Both the position numbers and the translations under genes were made by a program. Under the pieces are notes generated by a model. It was not told where the DNA came from and did not search any database. It saw only the letters and a program-made list of their open reading frames with translations. Positions 60,627 through 64,000 of a stretch of 64,000 nt of DNA are shown piece after piece. The first letter of the stretch is position 1. The number at the start of each line of letters is the position of its first letter. Source of the DNA: Pseudoalteromonas sp. H71 (lineage in GTDB: Bacteria; Pseudomonadota; Gammaproteobacteria; Enterobacterales; Alteromonadaceae); contig NZ_LODI01000046.1 in the NCBI RefSeq assembly GCF_001468485.1, forward strand, positions 1 through 64,000. The letters are read 5' to 3'.

Positions 60627-62960
60627 GTGGCTACTAACACAAATATAAAAACTGAATCAGGCTGTTGCTGTCAGGCAAAAGCTCAATCCTCTTCGTGTAA
60701 AAGTAAGGAGAATACGTTGGAGAAAGTATCACATAACCAACAGCTTATCATTGAAGGTGCTGGGTGTGCTAGCTGTGTAGGCAAAATTGAAGGGGCGTTG
60801 AAGGCAACTCTTGGAGTCGTCAGTGCGGAAATGAATTTTGCTGATAGGACAGTAACAGTTTATGGGACAGCTAAAACAAAAGAGTTGATCAAAGCTGTTG
60901 AGTCAGTGGGGTATAACGCGAAGCCAATTGATGATAGCTCAGCAACAGATGCGCTTGATGAGAAAGAGGCTGCGGATTTTGCATATTACAAAAAGCTAAT
61001 GCGCGATACGTTTATTGCCCTTTCACTCGGCGTTCCTTTGATGATCTACAGCATTGTGGTTGGAGAAATGACGGTTGAAACAAACCTTGAGCGCATGTCT
61101 TGGCTGGTTGTAGGCATTTTAACTTTTGGTGTTATGTATTTTTCAGGTAAGCATTTTTATGTTGGCGCTTGGAAAAGCTTTAAAAACCACTCCGCTAATA
61201 TGGACACTCTAATAGCTTTAGGAACAAGTACAGCTTGGTTGTATTCGATGGTTGTCGTGTTTGCACCTGACGCTGTTCCATTGATGGCACGGCATGTTTA
61301 TTTTGAAGCTACCGCCATGATCATTGGCTTAATTGATTTAGGTTTAGCATTAGAAATCAAAGCCAGAGGTAAAACCTCTGAGGCCATTAAACGTCTTATC
61401 GGCTTGCAAGCCAAAACAGCAACCGTGGTTCGTGACAACAAAGAAGTTCAGATAGGTATTGAGCAGGTTTTATTTAACGATATTGTGAAGGTAAAACCGG
61501 GTGAAAAAATTCCCGTCGATGGCGTGGTATTGGAAGGACACACCTCTATTGATGAGTCCATGCTGACAGGCGAACCTATGCCTGCTGAAAAAGCTGAAGA
61601 AGATGAGGTTGTCGCAGGTACTTTGAACAAATCAGGCATGATTTTATTTAGAGCCACACGCGTTGGTAAAGACACGGCGCTTGCACAAATCATCAATATG
61701 GTGAAACGAGCACAAAATTCAAAACCGCCGATTGGCCGTTTGGCCGATGTTATTTCAGCTTTTTTCGTACCTGTCGTGATGATCACCTCTGTGTTAAGTG
61801 CGCTAGCATGGCTTAACTTTGGACCTGAGCCAGCCATTGCTTTTGCCATCGTTTCAGCAACTACTGTGCTTATTATTGCCTGCCCGTGTGCTTTGGGCTT
61901 GGCAACGCCTATGTCTGTTATGGTCGGAGTAGGAAAAGCAGCAGAAGCAGGAGTGCTAATTCGAAACGGTGAAGCACTGCAAACCGCCTCTAAAATCACT
62001 GCCATGATTTTAGATAAAACGGGCACTATTACTGAAGGGGCACCTAAGGTAACCGATATTGTTTTGGCAAAAGCTACTGACGAAGAAGGCGTACTACAGC
62101 TTGCAGCAAGTTTAGAAAGCGGCTCAGAGCACCCTTTAGCGCAAGCGATTGTTGAAAGTGCGTTAGATCACGATATTGAGTTACTAAAAATTGAATCGTT
62201 TAACGCCATTACGGGTTTTGGTGTAGAAGCAAGCTGCAACAACAAAGCCCTGCTTTTCGGAAACGATAAACTAATGAAGTTAAAAGGCGTAGACCTCACA
62301 GGCTTTGTTGAACAAGCACAGTCTTTAGCCAAAGAAGCCAAAACACCTATGTACTTTGCTGTAGATGGTGAACTTGCAGCAATCATTGCTGTTGCAGATC
62401 CCATTAAGTCAGACTCAATCTCTGCTATCCAACGTCTTCAGGCTAATGGTATACGCGTCATCATGCTAACGGGGGATAACAAGGAAACCGCTGCCGCTGT
62501 TGCCAAAAAAGCGGGCATTAGCGAGTTTTTTGCTGAAGTGCTGCCAGAAGACAAAGCCAACAAGGTGAAAGAGCTACAAGGCAGTGGCGAAATCGTTGGT
62601 ATGACAGGTGATGGCATCAACGATGCTCCGGCGCTAGCGTTAGCTGATGTTGGTTTTGCTATAGGCACAGGTACAGACGTTGCGATTGAAAGCGCGGATA
62701 TTACCCTGATGCGTGGTTCACTTCATGGCCTTGCTGATGCCATCGCGGTAAGCAAAGCGACTTTACGAAATATCAAACAAAACTTGTTTGGCGCGTTTGT
62801 CTATAACGTAGCCGGGATTCCTTTTGCTGCGGGGGTTCTATACCCCTTCTTTGGCATTCTGCTTAGCCCTGTAATTGCTGGTGCTGCAATGGCGTTTTCG
62901 TCATTGACCGTAGTGTCAAATGCAAATCGACTTCGCTTTTTTAAAGCCCAAAACTCATAG
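60627..62960 (+). CDS. copA: Cu(I)-exporting P1B-type ATPase
   Basis: 777 residues from a GTG start with AGGAGG seven bases upstream. A Cys-rich leader (SGCCCQAKAQSSSC at 11-24) precedes one HMA domain with GCASC at 46-50. Membrane metal site CPC at 419-421 in ACPCALGLATP, phosphorylation motif DKTGT at 463-467, SEHPLAQAI for the nucleotide domain, and GDGINDAPALA. It pumps Cu(I) from the cytoplasm to the periplasm, where the multicopper oxidase, CopB and CusCBA act. The Cys-rich leader before the HMA is unusual and may be an additional metal-capture site. Confidence 0.95.
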   Translation: MATNTNIKTESGCCCQAKAQSSSCKSKENTLEKVSHNQQLIIEGAGCASCVGKIEGALKATLGVVSAEMNFADRTVTVYGTAKTKELIKAVESVGYNAKPIDDSSATDALDEKEAADFAYYKKLMRDTFIALSLGVPLMIYSIVVGEMTVETNLERMSWLVVGILTFGVMYFSGKHFYVGAWKSFKNHSANMDTLIALGTSTAWLYSMVVVFAPDAVPLMARHVYFEATAMIIGLIDLGLALEIKARGKTSEAIKRLIGLQAKTATVVRDNKEVQIGIEQVLFNDIVKVKPGEKIPVDGVVLEGHTSIDESMLTGEPMPAEKAEEDEVVAGTLNKSGMILFRATRVGKDTALAQIINMVKRAQNSKPPIGRLADVISAFFVPVVMITSVLSALAWLNFGPEPAIAFAIVSATTVLIIACPCALGLATPMSVMVGVGKAAEAGVLIRNGEALQTASKITAMILDKTGTITEGAPKVTDIVLAKATDEEGVLQLAASLESGSEHPLAQAIVESALDHDIELLKIESFNAITGFGVEASCNNKALLFGNDKLMKLKGVDLTGFVEQAQSLAKEAKTPMYFAVDGELAAIIAVADPIKSDSISAIQRLQANGIRVIMLTGDNKETAAAVAKKAGISEFFAEVLPEDKANKVKELQGSGEIVGMTGDGINDAPALALADVGFAIGTGTDVAIESADITLMRGSLHGLADAIAVSKATLRNIKQNLFGAFVYNVAGIPFAAGVLYPFFGILLSPVIAGAAMAFSSLTVVSNANRLRFFKAQNS

Positions 62961-62984
62961 AAAGTAAGCATTAGGAGAATCACA

Positions 62985-63338
62985 ATGATTATAATTAACT
63001 TATTAGGCTTAGTGTTAATTGCAATGATTGTTTGGTGGTTTTGGCTATACAAACCCAATAAAACAATTGTTCAAGATAGTGAAGTACTCATTGAAGTGAG
63101 GGATGGCGTGTATTCACCATCCTCAATTCAAGTGTCTGCTAGCCAGCCTGTCACTCTGAAGTTTATGCGCAAAGATCAATCACCCTGCGCTGAAACAATG
63201 CTTATTCCATCATTGGAGATAAGTGAGCAGCTTAAATTAAATGAAATTACTCAAATTACCTTATTGAACTTATCACCGGGAGAGCATGAGTTTCATTGTC
63301 AGATGCAAATGTATCGCGGTGTCTTAAAGGTCGTTTAG
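62985..63338 (+). CDS. Membrane-anchored cupredoxin-domain protein
   Basis: 117 residues. N-terminal TM anchor (LLGLVLIAMIVWWFWLY) followed by a cupredoxin-like domain: VRDGVYSPSSIQVSASQPVT, SPCAETMLIPS and a C-terminal HEFHCQMQMYRGVLKVV whose Cys, His and Met residues fit a type 1-like copper site. Proteins of this design occur next to copper ATPases. GGAG stands upstream; 24 bp after the ATPase gene. Confidence 0.88.
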   Translation: MIIINLLGLVLIAMIVWWFWLYKPNKTIVQDSEVLIEVRDGVYSPSSIQVSASQPVTLKFMRKDQSPCAETMLIPSLEISEQLKLNEITQITLLNLSPGEHEFHCQMQMYRGVLKVV

Positions 63339-63346
63339 GAGGCAAC

Positions 63347-63682
63347 ATGAAAAATGAGCACCCTAAATTTTGGTTTACACCCACAGGTTGGGCTGCATTG
63401 GTGCTTATTGCCGCAGCCACCTATTTTTTAATCTTTGAACATGGACAACATGTTCTGCAATTTCTTCCCTATTTAATTTTGCTGTTATGTCCTTTGATGC
63501 ATGTATTTATGCATGGCAGTCACGGCAAACATGGTCACGATCATTCACATGCGCCTGATGACAAAAAGGAAGAGAGCTTTCAAGAACTCACGGATAAAAA
63601 TGAAGCCTATCGCGATGGCTACATACAAGGGTTAGAAGAAGGACGCAAGGAATTGCATAAGAAGGAGAACAGTGATGAATGA
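63347..63682 (+). CDS. DUF2933-like small membrane protein
   Basis: 111 residues from the ATG at 63347, preceded by AGGAGG. Two TM helices (AALVLIAAATYFLIF and LQFLPYLILLLCPLMHVFMH) then a His-rich loop (HGSHGKHGHDHSHAPDD) and an acidic helical tail. It resembles DUF2933 proteins, which commonly sit between copper ATPase and isoprenylcysteine methyltransferase-like genes. Function unknown. Confidence 0.82.
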   Translation: MKNEHPKFWFTPTGWAALVLIAAATYFLIFEHGQHVLQFLPYLILLLCPLMHVFMHGSHGKHGHDHSHAPDDKKEESFQELTDKNEAYRDGYIQGLEEGRKELHKKENSDE

Positions 63683-64000
63683 GACATATGATTATGGCTT
63701 ATGGTCAATGGTGATACTGAATTCAGCAATTTTTATCTTTTTTGCCTTTAGTTTTGTAAAACCAAAAACATCAACTGATTGGCGAAGCCTAGGAGCGTTC
63801 TCTGCCTTTATTGTTGCCCTATTTACTGAAATGTATGGCTTTCCTTTAACTATCTATTTTTTGTCTGGATGGTTAACTGAAAATTACCCAGAAGTTAACT
63901 TCTTTGCGCATGAAAATGGGCACTTATTACATACTTTCTTTGGTTTGGAAGGTGATGCCCATTGGGACCCATTTCATATAGCGAGTATGGTGTTTATTGT
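63675..64000 (+). CDS. Isoprenylcysteine carboxyl methyltransferase-like membrane protein (partial)
   Basis: Begins at ATG 63675, overlapping the preceding stop by 8 bp, and runs off the window after about 108 residues. TM segments SMVILNSAIFIFFAFSF and LGAFSAFIVALFTEMYGF, then a His-rich loop (FAHENGHLLHTFFGLEGDAH). The fit is to the ICMT-like family found after DUF2933 genes in metal clusters; the catalytic C-terminus is outside the window. Confidence 0.75.
   Translation, partial: MNETYDYGLWSMVILNSAIFIFFAFSFVKPKTSTDWRSLGAFSAFIVALFTEMYGFPLTIYFLSGWLTENYPEVNFFAHENGHLLHTFFGLEGDAHWDPFHIASMVFI

Noticed and set aside
61448-62026. 192-codon open frame antisense to the Cu(I)-ATPase
   Set aside because: It lies wholly opposite a well-defined P-type ATPase whose motifs are all present; no ribosome site or family match. 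Shadow of strong codon bias.

Overview
The window looks like a marine gammaproteobacterial chromosome, most like Pseudoalteromonas. The evidence is the AT-rich composition, the lptD-surA-pdxA-rsmA-apaG-apaH order, the amgK-murU-djlA block, rapA, and a DHH-type manganese pyrophosphatase. No rRNA, tRNA or CRISPR array was seen.

Layout. (1) 1-5377 is an accessory island end. It holds an IS3-type transposase orfA cut by the window edge, a large gene truncated by that IS, an overlapping helical protein gene, a four-TM protein with a GAF-like C-terminus, a 29-codon ORF, and a complete YhiN-type flavoprotein gene on the minus strand. Immediately after it, at 5378-5557, lies only the last 59 codons of a second yhiN on the plus strand, which is probably the original host gene. 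(2) 5600-26544 is core chromosome: TPR protein, ppaC, a small membrane protein with mutM, a chemotaxis receptor, the lptD-to-apaH operon, amgK-murU-djlA, a DUF3530 protein, rluA and rapA. (3) At about 26545 a host PIN-PhoH gene is broken just after its Walker A motif. A second, divergent but complete PIN-PhoH gene begins about 260 bp further on. The accessory DNA after this break continues to the right edge (more than 37 kb) and is a metal-resistance island.

The metal island holds three complete RND heavy-metal efflux tripartite systems: two Czc-like (30468-36298 minus, 38251-43649 plus) and one Cus-like (47995-54343 plus). It also has two CDF transporters, a transglutaminase-like protein, a CadR/PbrR-like regulator, a minimal mer module (merR, merC, a GDCCVxC protein, no merA in view), and a periplasmic copper operon (DUF411, CusCBA, CopC, frameshifted CopD, NTF2-like, multicopper oxidase CopA, CopB). 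It ends with a MerR-type regulator, a Cu(I) P-type ATPase, a cupredoxin, a DUF2933-like protein and a partial isoprenylcysteine methyltransferase-like gene.

The genes fit a layered scheme. Cytosolic metal is sensed by MerR-family regulators acting on 19-bp-spacer promoters; four such promoters are readable here. The P-type ATPase and CDF proteins export metal to the periplasm, the RND systems take it across the outer membrane, and CopA/CopB and small Cys/His-rich secreted proteins handle periplasmic copper. The most unusual observations are that both islands broke a conserved host gene and carry a divergent full-length version of it right at the junction, that a family of four small secreted proteins ends in an R-P-P tail, and that a CusB adaptor is fused to two CusF-like domains, the second degenerate.
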